DNA from: Sistotremastrum niveocremeum HHB9708
Lineage: Eukaryota; Basidiomycota; Agaricomycetes; Sistotremastrales; Sistotremastraceae
DNA length: 64,000 bases
Assembly (NCBI GenBank): GCA_001630475.1
Contig: KV419437.1
Location: 124,001 to 188,000 of the forward strand
Reading direction: 5' to 3'
Shown here: positions 22,957-33,478 of the stretch, piece by piece
Position numbering within the stretch: position 1 is the first letter of the stretch
Layout: each line of letters opens with the position of its first letter
Translations under genes and position numbers: made by a program
Notes under the pieces: generated by a model
The model's input: only the letters and a program-made list of their open reading frames with translations
What the model was told of the DNA's origin: nothing
Databases searched by the model: none

Positions 22957-25268
22957 TTGATGATCATCTTTACCACTCTACGATCTTTGACTCTTCTACT
23001 GGGGTTCGCGTCGAAATCAGTCCTTACGAAACACAACGATTCAGCGTGGCACGGTCATCTCAATCCGAACTCTGAGGCTCCCGAACCTTTCAGACCGTAT
23101 TATGTTCCAGCAGGTAGCCAAGCGTTCGATAATATCAGCCCGACCATCACCTACTCTGGGGTCTGGACTTCCGCGACCTCCAAAGACTACGTCAATTCTA
23201 CCCTAAAATACACTACTGCGATCAACGCTTCCTTCACTTTCACATTCTCTGGAACCGGCGTTGAATGGTTCGGAACGACAGGACCCGATCATGGAGTGGC
23301 ACAGGTTTACTTGGATGGGCAACTTCTCTCGAAGAAGGTGGATGAGTGGGACAGCGTCGCTAGAGTTCAGCAGAGGATCTGGGCGGCCTACGATTTTCCT
23401 CGTGGAAAACATCAGTTGAAAGTTGTTAACATTCAGCCCAGTAATCATTCGAGGCACCATGCACCTAGAACCGGTCATCGTATCGACGTAGATGCTCTCG
23501 TGGTCATCGGAAATCTCGCTAGCACTACTACTCCCCCACGAAAGTTACCCCGTCGATCTTGGTCTGATGACTGGCGTCCTCCTCTCACCGGTCGTGGACT
23601 ACAAGGTCAATGGACTCTCGAACAAAAGGGCAACACCGGCGTCTCCGCCATGCAATTTGCCGTCATCTCTGAAACTCGAGCCATCGTCGTGGACAAAGTC
23701 GAGCATAACGTTGCAACTTTCGAAGGTCACCCTGCTTGGGCTGCGATATACGACTTCTCCGAAAACCAAGCGTACCCCATTAAAATTTCGTCGAATTCTT
23801 TCTGCGCAGGTGGTACATTCCTGTCGAACGGTACCTTCATCAATGTCGGCGGAAACCCCGTAGTCGAAGACCATACGAATTCTGCTGATTTCGGTGATCT
23901 AAACGGTCTACAAGGGATTCGAATCCTCCAGAGTTGCACTCAATCCGGAAGTCCCTCCGACTGCGTCCTTTACGAGAATGCCGACAATATCCACCTTGAC
24001 AGTTCGCGATGGTATAATACTGTCACGAGAATCCCAGACGGCAGCGCTATGATAGTTGGAGGGGCACACGCAGGAGGTTGGATCAACAACGCTTCGACGA
24101 ATAATCCGACATACGAATTCTATCCCCCGAAAGGTGACGGAAAGTCCATCCAGATGTCATTCCTCGCGAATACTCTGCATGCCAATCTCTTCCCCATCGT
24201 ATTCACTCTAGCTGACGGCCGAATCTTCCTCGCTGCTAATCAAGACGCCATCATCTACGATATCGGATCCAAATCAGAACAGACGCTGCCCAAAATTCCC
24301 AACAACGTTCGCATAACATATCCTATGGCTGGCACCGGCGTCCTCCTGCCTCTTGACCCTGCGAAAGACTACCAGTCGGAGGTCCTTATATGCGGTGGAT
24401 CAACGATTTCGGATACGATGGCGGGTTACGATATATCGTCTAAAACTCCTGCTTCGAAACAGTGTTCGAGACTTCTTCTCACCGACGACGGTATCAAAGC
24501 CGGATGGAGTGTGGAAGAGATGCCAGATGCCCGTCTTATGCCCGACGCTGTCTTGCTTCCTACCGGAGACGTCTTCATTGTGAATGGAGCAGGGTCAGGG
24601 ATTAGCGGTTATGGGAATGTTGCAAACCAGATCGGAGCATCGAACGCCGGGAATCCCGTCTTCACTCCCGTGTTATACTCTCCAGGCGCACCTACGGGAT
24701 CTCGATTCTCGAGCCATGGCATGCCGACTAGCAACATTGCGCGCCTTTATCATTCGGTTGCGACGCTTCTTCCTGATGGGCACGTTTTAGTGGCGGGAAG
24801 CAATCCGAACTTGGACAGGAGCACTGTCGAGTACCAAACTGAATACCGCGTCGAACATTTCAGCCCTCCTTATATGACCATGAGCCGTCCTTCTCTCACA
24901 GGCACTCCCTCGAGGCTTGACTATGGACAGAGCTTTACTGTGCAGCTTACTTTACCCGCACAAGCTGATACCAAGACGCTCAAAGGTGCGCGTTCATTCG
25001 TGACTTTTCGAATATTTGTCTAATAGTCATTCTAGTTTCCCTCATGGACTTCGGTTTCGTTACACATGCCGTGCATGCCAACGCCAGGCTAGTTTACCTC
25101 GAGTTAACCATTTCCGCAGATCAAAAGACCCTTACGATCAAGGCTCCGCCTAACGCCAACATCTATCCTCCGGGGCCCGGATGGATTTTCATTGTCATCG
25201 ACGATGTTCCGAGCACTGGCCAGCAAGTCTTGATTGGAAGTGGTGCCAATCCTCCTATCCAAAATTGA
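22957..25268 (+). CDS. Copper radical oxidase (glyoxal oxidase family, AA5_1) with N-terminal extra domain
   Basis: Secreted enzyme oxidising small aldehydes or alcohols and producing hydrogen peroxide, which can feed ligninolytic peroxidases. A signal peptide (FTTLRSLTLLLGFAS) starts the protein. Residues about 50-190 form an extra beta-rich module (SGVWTSATSKDYVNSTL, FTFSGTGVEWFGTTG, AQVYLDGQ) absent from the smallest glyoxal oxidases. The catalytic core follows: SFCAGG with Cys283 (thioether Cys), SRWYNT with Tyr353 (radical Tyr), RLYHS with Tyr598 and His599, and THAVHANARLVYLEL with the last copper His. One intron (24986-25035) restores VSLMDFGFVTHAV. The end PPGPGWIFIVIDDVPS is typical. 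About 753 residues, all copper ligands intact. Many N-glycosylation motifs fit secretion. Confidence 0.93.
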
Positions 25269-25438
25269 ACCGGTTCCCAAAATCTCGTTAACTTTTATTC
25301 TTTCCACTATGGACGCTCAGCGCGCTAGTATCACTTCATTGCACTCACAGACTATTGGACTGTTCTCCGTTTTGTAGGTTTGTACCAGTATACGTAACGT
25401 CTATGTATTGCATTCGTCTCGTCGCAAAAGGAAAATCA

Positions 25439-26461
25439 ATGAGTTCGGTGATATCGGACACGCTTCCGATGTCTATTCCCGCACCTCAACTTGTCCAAAG
25501 CTTGTTCGCCAAGTTTCCGCTATATACTCACCCTGCCGTCCAACGTCCGAGGCAGAAGAACTCACACTCATCTTCACCTTGTCTGTGGATCGTCCCTCCA
25601 CCTCCTGGAAGTTCCCCAATCAGCGCAGATGTCAACTGCGTGAAGCATCAAGCATATGTAGTCCTCAACGGACTCCAGACAGGTCCTGAGAAGTCGCGGG
25701 TTCGTCTGAGGTGGGATATCTCAGAAGATGGCGCGATAGACTGTCTATTGCCTAATCTTGCACTTCCCAATGGCGAGGTATTAGGCTCGAAAGCCATCCC
25801 TGCCTGGGTCCATGCTCGTGTGAAGGAGAACGAGAAGAGTCTTGAAGGCGAAGGAGAGCTGGACAGTGAGTGGGATGATGGATTTGAAGATGAGAAGACA
25901 AGAGATGAGATGCGTGCTTGGGTGGAGGTGATGGAAGGACCTGTTAAAGCTGCTTTGGTTGGTTCACTTCTATTCCCATCTCCCTTGTGGAAATATTCAT
26001 ATATGAGATAGGCGGCATATGCACCACCACCGACGCTGGTGGAATCTCTTACATCTTGGATGAGCCCCCGACGAGCCAAAGATGACCTAGCCGTTGTTTC
26101 ACCGCTCAATAAACTGAGTACGGCTGGACTGTCGGCCCTGTATAGCTGGAACTGGACGTCAATTTCACCTTCGGAGAATACGCTTGAAGAGTTCAAAGAG
26201 GCTATCAAAACACTCGCAGATCGACTGGGCAATGATAAATGGCTACTTGGCTCATTGTACGTCATTCAGAGTTATCCACAATATCTTGACTTAGACAGTA
26301 ACAGAAAACCGACATCATTGGATGCAGTGGTCTTTGCCTACCTACATGTACTGCTGAAAGCGGGACCTGAGGACTTGAGACTCGAAGTTTGGCAATATGC
26401 CAATTTGGTGGCTTGGGAGATTCACGTTCGCCTGTTGGTAGAGAAGGCATTCAAGCAATGA
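25439..26461 (+). CDS. Metaxin-like subunit of the mitochondrial SAM complex (Sam35/Tom38 type)
   Basis: Mitochondrial outer-membrane sorting and assembly (SAM/TOB) machinery inserts beta-barrel proteins; metaxin-like subunits have a GST fold on the cytosolic face. The first part reads FAKFPLYTHPAV, then CLWIVPPPPG, CVKHQAYVVLNG and LLPNLALPNGEVLGSKAIPAW, the thioredoxin-like half. The C-terminal half has SLYSWN-type helices (LSALYSWNW, WLLGSL). The metaxin signature KPTSLDAVVFAYLHVLLKAG is reached by splicing out GTACGT..TAACAG. An intron after KAAL (GTTGGT..GATAG) is in phase. The start at 25439 is chosen because FPLYTHP sits close to the N-terminus in this group. The choice between the Sam35 and Sam37 lines is inference. 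Confidence 0.72.
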
Positions 26462-26584
26462 AAAGGAGAGTGATTCGCATAGGAAATCGCCTTCATTACG
26501 ACTACAGTGTAGCATGCTGTCTACAGTACGCGACAGTCTCGAAATCGAATAATCCAAAAATCAATGATGAGACACATTGGTACT

Positions 26585-27432
26585 CTAGATGGTAACACCA
26601 ATTGCGAATGCAAGGAGGGTAACAAGACCAGCGGCACTGCCGCCAACCCTCATCGCGCTATTTGACTTGGTGGCAGTTGAACTCGTCGAAGTTCCGGACC
26701 CTGATGAGGTTGCTCCCGAAGGGAGAGAAGTGGGAGAAGCAGTCGAGCTCATTGTAAGATTAGACACGTCGGTGGCGTTGACGGTGGTCTGGCCATTGTT
26801 ATCTGGAGCAGGGACGCTCTGAGTTGTATTCTTGGCTGCGGCTTGGAAAGCATCGAATGTCTTGTTGGGCGTAGCGTTAATGGAGAAGACCATGCCTTGC
26901 TGGCAATGCGAGCCTTGCAAGCAGAAGAACCACAGAGGACTGCATGGGCGGATAAGCGTGATGAAAGTGAGAGAGAAGGAGGTACACACTTGGTGTCAAG
27001 GACCTGGAAAGTCCACGATGGGACCACGGTCGCGTTTGCTGCGACGGGCTGGTACCCTGAGTTGATGCCTACAGCGCCCGTGGTGGCGTTGACGAGCTGG
27101 CTACATGGCGCGGCGAAGGTGGACTGAGTGACGGTATGGTTCTTGGTGACACTAGCGAAGAATGTGAGACTTTTACGCTGGGCGCTCATGATTAGAAACG
27201 TACAACTCAAAGCTGACAGTGTCCCCTGGGTTGGCGGTGATGTTACTCGGGATGTAGGTCAAACTTTGATTGTAACCGACGAGGACAACATGGTTCGTAG
27301 TATTAGTATTCTGTTGGGCGCATCAGGGCACGCTCGATAATTATTGCATGGAAATAAATTGGAAAATACCTGGGCTACGACCAACGAGGGGAGAAGAGCG
27401 GAAAGGGCGACGACGAAAGCTGAATAGTGCAT
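26585..27432 (-). CDS. Secreted cupredoxin-like serine-rich protein with GPI-type tail
   Basis: Extracellular or wall-anchored blue-copper-like protein of the fungal serine-rich cupredoxin family. The first exon is a signal peptide (FVVALSALLPSLVVAQ). Exon 2 gives NHVVLVGYNQSLTYIPSNI and NPGDTVSFEF. Exon 3 gives KNHTVTQSTFAAPC, with the first copper-ligand His. The last exon opens PLWFFCLQGSHCQQGMVFSI, supplying the Cys, second His and Met ligands, so a complete type-1-like site (H, C, H, M) is present. A Ser/Thr-rich stalk and a hydrophobic C-terminus (GGSAAGLVTLLAFAIGVTI) point to GPI anchoring. Introns are GT..AG and in phase. Its role is unknown; members are often found on hyphal walls. 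It is convergent with the metaxin-like gene. Confidence 0.88.
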
Positions 27433-27821
27433 GCTGAAGAGGTAAGACAGGGGCAAGGTCGTAATGAAAAGGTCGAGGCTATTTCGCCAAGTGAGCCAAG
27501 GCTGTGCCTGTCAGGGACAAGAAAGCGCGTACCCTGCTCGTTCAACGTTGAGGAAAAGAAGGGAGAGGGAGAGAATGCGAACGATGAAAAGGTTTGCTGC
27601 TCGTGCTCGCTGTTATATGCGCTCGTCGTTGGAAACAGTCTGATGGAACATTGGCTCCCTTGGAAACCTGATCATTGAATCGCTTCTCAATCAATTAGTC
27701 ACATCCACCTCAGTCAAGTCGCAAATACATTTGATGAACACGTCTTCTGAGGTCGAAGAGAGTATTAGTCGTGTTCGTCGTCGACAGCGACCAGGGCTCC
27801 GTTCAAAGCCCATCGCGCGAC
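27433..27821. other. Intergenic, cupredoxin promoter side
   Basis: Upstream sequence of the cupredoxin gene up to the duplicated thioredoxin fragment. No coding signal is seen. Confidence 0.45.
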
Positions 27822-28186
27822 AGCCGGCACTTCTTCCGCTACGATGTCATTGACCCGTTCAACCACGATCCGCTCACTGTTACCCGTTCTTGCTCAATGC
27901 CGCTCTCGATATTTTAGCTCGTCAATTCAACGGAGAATAGTGCATCTCTTGCTTGTATCTTGATCTATCTGTTTTTGAATCAGATTCATTGTCCTGTGAG
28001 GGCTGGGCCCTATGTCGAACATATTACAGCGCGAATAATACAGGCATGATTATAAAGCTTTAAAGTTGTGGGATCAGGCTGAGAATAGGCTTGATCTGTC
28101 TCTCTGCTGGTTATCGCGGTCCCTGCCAAGGTCTCTCGCTCGTCCTTGAGAAATCAGTTCGGACCCCTCGCATACGGATGGGACGC
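27822..28186 (+). pseudogene. Broken partial copy of the mitochondrial thioredoxin gene
   Basis: Two blocks match the intact thioredoxin gene at 30331. Block one (27822-27936) copies the last bases before the start codon and the targeting-peptide exon (MSLTRSTTIRSLLP then SSSIQRR), with about four differences in 100 bases. It then runs into a stop. Block two (about 28105-28186) copies the active-site exon. There, four extra bases (TATC) sit inside the codons for WCGPC, and the last 29 bases are identical to the intact gene. A short match to intron sequence (GTATCTTGAT, near 27956) shows a DNA-level copy rather than a processed one. The material between is missing or replaced. No thioredoxin could be made from it. 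Confidence 0.85.
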
Positions 28187-28459
28187 CAGAACGACAAGTC
28201 CACGCATCCAGGAGGCCCTAGACGTCAAGGTCATTAGCTATAAGTACGACAAGACCGAGGTATGAAAGAGAAACGCACAAGGACAAGCGATTCACCGGTC
28301 CAAGCATCCGTGCGACATCAATAATCAACAAATAAATTACGAGGGGAGAGAGAATGAAGACGAGTTCGATGGCGACAAACAAAACGTGCAGTTAGACCTC
28401 TGATGAGCTTGTCAATTATAAGTACGAGTGGGATGAAGCATAAGAAAAAAGAGACGAAC

Positions 28460-30309
28460 CTAGTCCTTGAAGCAGAGATTGGCGTCGGGGAACTTGACCT
28501 TGATGACATCCTTCCACAGCCAGAACATCGCCGTCCCGTAGGTGATATCCGAGGAGTCGGTCGGTCCAGTGCCTCCAGTGAGGAGGGCACCGAACTTGCC
28601 GCGGGCGTCGGCGATGAGAGACCCGGAGTCTCCACGCCTGGAGAAAGGACCCGAGTTGTTGTCAGAGGGGAAGATCGCAACCTCGACGGCGTTGAGAGGG
28701 CCTAGGATGGTGTAACGGCGCGCATAAGAATCGAATCCGCTCATGCGACCGATCGTAGTCTTCGTTCTGAGACCACGCTTGATGACGTATCGCACAAGGC
28801 CGTTGTTGTGGTCTCGGACGTTGGGATGGCGTATCTCATCCTCGGAGAGAATGTCGAAGAGCCCGAAAAGACGATCTTCTGGATAGTCGAACTCCGATGG
28901 CGCGTCGTCCCATGGGTACATTTTGGTTATGAAGTCTCCGGAATCGATTTCAGGACCTTGGAGTATGAGCAGTTAGATCATGCGCTTTACCTAGACTGAA
29001 TCAATACGTACCTAAATCGATGACGTTGCCCTTGAAGTTGTCGCCGAACTTCTTTTTGTCGAGCTTGATAACACAAACATCCTTCGTATAGCCATAAGGG
29101 GCCGTGTCGACACTGAATTGCGGTGCCCAAACAACATGACCGATAATGCGGTCGTCCAGATTCTGCCAGTCCTTCTTCACCTCCACGTAGAAGTCTTTGA
29201 GCTCCTCGATCGCCTCCAGTTTGCTGTCCAAGTCGGTTTGCGTCGCCGCCAACTTGGCAGCCGTTGCTGCAGCGGTTGGGCCTCCGGCCGCCACCGTATT
29301 CGTGTAGCTCTGAACCCTCTTCTGCAAAATGCCGACGGTGGCCTTCAAGTTGCCGATACGGGCTTGGATAGAGACGAGAATGTCTTTGAATGCTTTGGTG
29401 CCCATAACCACGACCTCTTTCTTAGGGCCGGCTACTCATGTATAGTCAAAACGCGCTCGTCTTCTCGAAGGAAACGAAACATACCGATGTAGTTGTATTC
29501 AACATTTGGTCCATCCTCGGGAAACAGCACATGCCGAGCCGTCACACCGTAAAGATCGTCACCCACTCTGAAGAAGAAGCCCAAAGTCCCCTGCATATAA
29601 GGGGTCGTCGAGCCAGCGATAGGCATGCCCAAAGCCGTGGTGAGGGGATCGATGACGTCCTTGAGGTGATGCAGATCGTCGACGGGTGCATAGAGTGCTG
29701 GGCCACGGAGAGGCTGGGCAATCGACTCACGAAAAGCGACGTCGATGTCGGAGATACCGAGCTCGTTGAGCATATTGAGGATGTTGTTGCAGCATTCGTA
29801 TGCGACGTCGGGGGTAGTGCTATTGGGGTAGACTCCCACCCAAATCGTGGCGTTGGTGATAACGATCTTGGTAGAGTGGTCCTCGTTCTCTTCCTCCCAG
29901 TTAAAACGAGCGAGGTCCACGGACGTGAGCTGGATTCCTCGCTGGTCGACGAGTAAAACGGCCTTGGTACGAATGTCAGTCTACAGATTGCAATGCGTTC
30001 GAAACGGTCACAAACCTGAGAACGAATGGTCGGCCAGAGATTATAATCATTGCTGAGTCTGGGGTGCTCGGAGACGGGCAATAGCTTCATGACACGAGCA
30101 TCTTGCTCTGGTCCCGAGGGTGGAACGTAGACATCTTGGGAAGACCTGGCGATCAGCTTGGGACCCCATTTACAGTCACCGCGGACACCATGATAGTACA
30201 GGTGCGCCTCTAAGTTGGAGACAGTGTAGCCAGTCGATTCGACAGACGACATACTCGAGTCGTCCCTGGTCTCCCACAGCCGGCGCCGTTGGAAAGAGTA
30301 ATCGGTCAT
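28460..30309 (-). CDS. Chymotrypsin-fold protein with GDSGS motif and inserted coiled coil (agaricomycete family)
   Basis: Predicted intracellular serine-protease-like protein of a family seen in mushrooms; its biological role is not established. An N-terminal region of about 200 residues includes ATIWVGVYPNSTTPDVAYE. The protease fold begins GTLGFFFRVGDDLYGVTARHVLF (putative catalytic His). A coiled-coil insert of about 100 residues follows (IQARIGNLKATVGILQKRV, then LDSKLEAIEELKDFYVEVKK). Then come TKDVCVIKLDKKKF (Asp) and RRGDSGSLIADARGKFGAL (catalytic Ser). All triad positions are filled. There are four exons; the introns after TIRSQ, YNYI and IDLG are GT..AG and in phase. No signal peptide is seen. 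Its start codon is 21 bp from the divergent thioredoxin gene. Confidence 0.8.
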
Positions 30310-30330
30310 TGCGGAACTTCTTCCGCTACG
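30310..30330. promoter_or_regulatory. 21-bp gap between divergent start codons
   Basis: The ATG of the GDSGS protein (30309, minus) and of thioredoxin (30331, plus) face away from each other with 21 bp between. Each promoter or 5' leader must therefore overlap the other gene's coding sequence, or one start is mis-assigned. The duplicated pseudogene segment begins in this gap. Confidence 0.6.
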
Positions 30331-30925
30331 ATGTCATTGACCCGTTCAACCACGATCCGCTCACTCTTACCCGCTCTTGCTCAATCCCGCTCTCGACATT
30401 TTAGCTCGTCAATTCAACGGAGACTACATGTCTTCAATGCTGACCAGAAGGTCTTTGCCTCTTTTGCAACGGCGCCACATTCTGCTCTTGCTCACGTAAA
30501 CTCAGTAGAAACTGGACGAATGTCTTCAGGTCAAGGACAAAGTCGTCCTAGTCGACTTTTATGCAGAGTCCGTGCTCAATCTGGCGTGCTTCTGTCGAAA
30601 CGTATCTTGATATATATGCTGCTAGCTGGTGCGGTCCCTGCAAAGTGCTCTCGCCCGTCCTTGAAAAAATCACCTCGGACCCCTCGCATACGGATGGGAC
30701 GCCATACGATCTCGTCACGGTCGATACCGACGTCGAAGTAGAGCTCGCCCAAAAATACAAGGTCAATTCCCTTCCAGTCTCATTATTCCATTTCGGCCAT
30801 CTCAGTTTTGCTTACAGATCCGAAGTCTGCCGACTGTTCTTGCGTTCAGAGATGGAAAATACATCACTCACTTCATCGGTGCCCTTCCAGAGCCCAAAAT
30901 CAAGGAGTTCCTGAAGCAGCTCTAA
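30331..30925 (+). CDS. TRX3: Mitochondrial thioredoxin
   Basis: Dithiol oxidoreductase that keeps mitochondrial protein thiols reduced. The N-terminus (MSLTRSTTIRSLLPALAQSR, then RHFSSSIQRR) is rich in Arg and Ser and free of acidic residues, fitting a matrix-targeting peptide. After FNADQK and an intron near 30440-30535, the core reads KDKVVLVDFYAD/WCGPCKVLSPVLEKIT. The active-site WCGPC is completed across an intron (GTCCGT..CTGCTAG). Then come YDLVTVDTDVEVELAQKYK/IRSLPTVLAFRDGKY, with the cis-Pro intact, and GALPEPKIKEFLKQL. The exact second exon start is the only unclear border. A broken copy lies 2.5 kb upstream, beyond the divergent GDSGS gene. Confidence 0.9.
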
Positions 30926-31574
30926 CCTCGTTCCTGGCGCTTCCGGAAGACAGCGAGGCAAATCCACCCTGGTATCAAATCGTAGCATGGTACCATTTCA
31001 CTAATACGTGTAGACCAAAATAGATAGCTGATGGCCGACGTCTGACACGAGTTCGTATGAACAGTCGGCATTTCACATGCACCGGTTTGAACTCAGGAAT
31101 ACTATTTGATGCGCTCTAATGTAGAAATCACACAAGCTGGCCGTCTGAGTCCCACCTGAAGGATATATACCAGCACAAAAGCAGCAGCAATTGGTAACAT
31201 GTCAAGAAGAGTAAGGAAAGGAAACGCGAAGCAGCAGAGAAAGAAAATAGGGAATCCACAGACATAAAGAGAACGTCGATGAATCCTGCAAAGAATAGCT
31301 TAGGTAAAGAATGTAACATGCAACCAAAAGGTGCCGGTATGCTATATAAGACGAAAACTGAAAAGCAGCAAGTGACGAAACATGATGGTTGGGTAACGCG
31401 GGGTGCCGGTGTATAGGCAGCGACGTGATAAGACACGATTGGGCTGCTGTGACCCTCCTCCGGTCTTTCAAACGACGAGGATGCCACGGGTGGGGACGAT
31501 GGAGCAGAAAATGATGCGGGAAACGAGGATGGTTCATCTATGTGTATGATGATGTCGGTCGTCTTTTTCCAGGT
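30926..31574. other. Intergenic between convergent thioredoxin and G-gamma genes
   Basis: About 650 bp between two stop codons. Minus-strand open frames here (31128-31537) are hydrophobic and T-rich but carry no motif; they look like the 3' untranslated region of the G-gamma gene. Confidence 0.45.
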
Positions 31575-32006
31575 TCACATAATGACACAGTTGCATCCCT
31601 GCGCTGGAGGTGCGTATGGGTCATCCCCCTTCCCGACAGGACCCCACACAGAAGGTACCTGCGATAAAACGGTGTTAGATTGCGCCTTGTATCGAAGGAT
31701 GGATGATTAGTCACCAGGTGGTCCGTGGTGGTTTTGCAGTAGCGGATAAGACTGGAAAGACGGGATCAGCACTGAGCGCGAGCGATGCAGAAGAGCAACA
31801 AGTGAGGACGCCGGCACACGAGGAGATCTCGCCGGAAGGAAAAATGGAACGTGCCGATTTTAGGAGAAGAAGAATGCTCACCTAGCGCTAGCTTCGCTCA
31901 CTCGCACTCGAGGTCTCTGAAGGTCATCTCTCAGCCTCTGATTATGCTCCGTCAGTCGTCTAAGCTTGAGCTCAGACATTGATTGTTTGTGCGGCCGTGA
32001 GTTCAT
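31575..32006 (-). CDS. STE18: Heterotrimeric G-protein gamma subunit
   Basis: The gamma subunit pairs with G-beta at the plasma membrane and carries pheromone or nutrient signals. Three short exons give an 81-residue protein: [20 protein letters not shown] (the conserved fungal opening) followed by [34 protein letters not shown]; and [20 protein letters not shown] ending CNCVIM. The terminal CVIM is a CAAX box for farnesylation, and the Cys before it may be palmitoylated. Introns GTGAGC..TTCCAG and GTGACT..TCGCAG are in phase. Exons are too short to show as single open frames, so the gene is easy to miss. Identification is firm from the opening helix, the VWGP motif and the CAAX end. Confidence 0.95.
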
Positions 32007-32298
32007 GTTGCTGGTGGTGGAAAGGATGTAGTAAAGCGACTACGAGACAAAGGATGAGTGATGCCGAGCAACGGTGGCTGGGTGAGTCTAGCAAACAGGA
32101 ACAGAGCCCGCCGTTGATTAGATGATTTTTCGACCAAGATGGCGGAGATGCTTACTCGTTTTTGATGGATGAGGAGGAGATGGAGGCGGGAGCGGGCTGA
32201 GACGATGTGGGAAATGATGAAGGATCAGCGGACTTTGAATTTCTGTTTCCATCCCCTGACTTCAACTGGAACCCGCGAGTTGGTGCTCATCGTCTCCT

Positions 32299-33478
32299 AT
32301 GGCGTTCAAACATACTCCTGAACTAAAGCATATGTCCGGCCCTGAAAAGATGTATAGAAAAGTGCCAAAGAAAGCTCAAGTCGATCGAAAGCGCGACTCC
32401 AGCACTGGACTGGCTTTGAAGAGCAAAGCGCTTGCTATCGGTGCCTCACCCGACGCCTTCCTTTAGGTACTACTGCTAATCCTGCTTCTGGAAACTAGGG
32501 AAAAGGGCACTTTTCAGCCCTACGCGCTCACCATATCAGTTCCTTGCTAGAAATGCTGGACCGAAGGATGTTCCGGCTAGGAACCTCTTCAGGGCAGAGT
32601 CGGACGACGACGACGAAGACTCAGTTTCGGAGGACAATCAAGCCAGCAGCGATGAAAGTGACTGGTACGAAGGAAAGACACTGATTGCTGAAGTTCCAGA
32701 TGGGTATGTGAACACTTATATGCACCTCATATATGCTGACGACGCCAGCAGCCCAGCCCACCATAAAGTCGACTCTCTGGCAACTGTAGAGAAACTTCGA
32801 GGTTTGAACTTCAACATTGCTGAAATGACTCCGCTTTACTTTCTGTCTCTGGCCCAGAATCTTTCGCCCGTCACGCAACTCGTATTCGATTTGAATTGTC
32901 GCAAGGCTTCGGACAAGCCCTGGATCATGTCTTACACATTCATAGCTTGTTTGAAGATAGCGTGGATCCGAACATCCAGTGGCTCATTTTCGCGTGGCAT
33001 CTCGTTTTCTCCTACTCACGTATATGGGCAGACAGGGTCTCAACCAATATCGAAAAGCCTCTCAGGACAGTTTCCGGTTGCAAACCAAAGCCCGAAATAT
33101 CCTACAAACGAGGATGGATGAAAATCAGGTGCGCAACTTACATATATGGTGTTGTCTAGTCCATTACCTAGGGCGTCAACAGGACACTCTGCGTGAACTG
33201 TTCGTTGAACTTCGACTTGCTTATACAAGGCGTGATAAACTATGGGACAAACTGGAATCCGACGTTCAGGATAGGAGTACCTTCGCCTGGCTCATGCATA
33301 TATGCTGTTTCTCATATCTCTTCTAGTCGACAGGGCCAAATCAACTTTCGACGCGTTGGACGACGGACTGGCAAAAACGAGCATCTCCCTTGATAAACGA
33401 AGCAAAGCTCTCACTAACGAAAGCACCAAGAAGAAAGAACGAGACGGTGTCCTGAAATCATTACTTGGAAGGCTCTGA
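32299..33478 (+). CDS. Unrecognised acidic/coiled-coil protein
   Basis: Function not recognised. The spliced model reads MAFKHTPELKHMSGPEKMYR, KALAIG/KRALFSPTRSPYQFLARN, an acidic patch (ESDDDDEDSVSE), DSLATVEKLR/ESFARHATRIRFELSQGF, and a helix-rich C-terminal half. The latter contains LNQYRKASQDSFRLQTKARN, then DTLRELFVELRLAYTRRDKL, and ends with DRAKSTFDALDDGL..KSLLGRL. Six or seven short introns are needed; most have clear GT..AG ends, but the one near 32962-33037 has several possible borders. The layout (basic head, acidic linker, long coiled coil) fits a structural or chromosome-associated protein, which is inference only. It diverges from the G-gamma gene, with 292 bp between starts. 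Confidence 0.65.
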
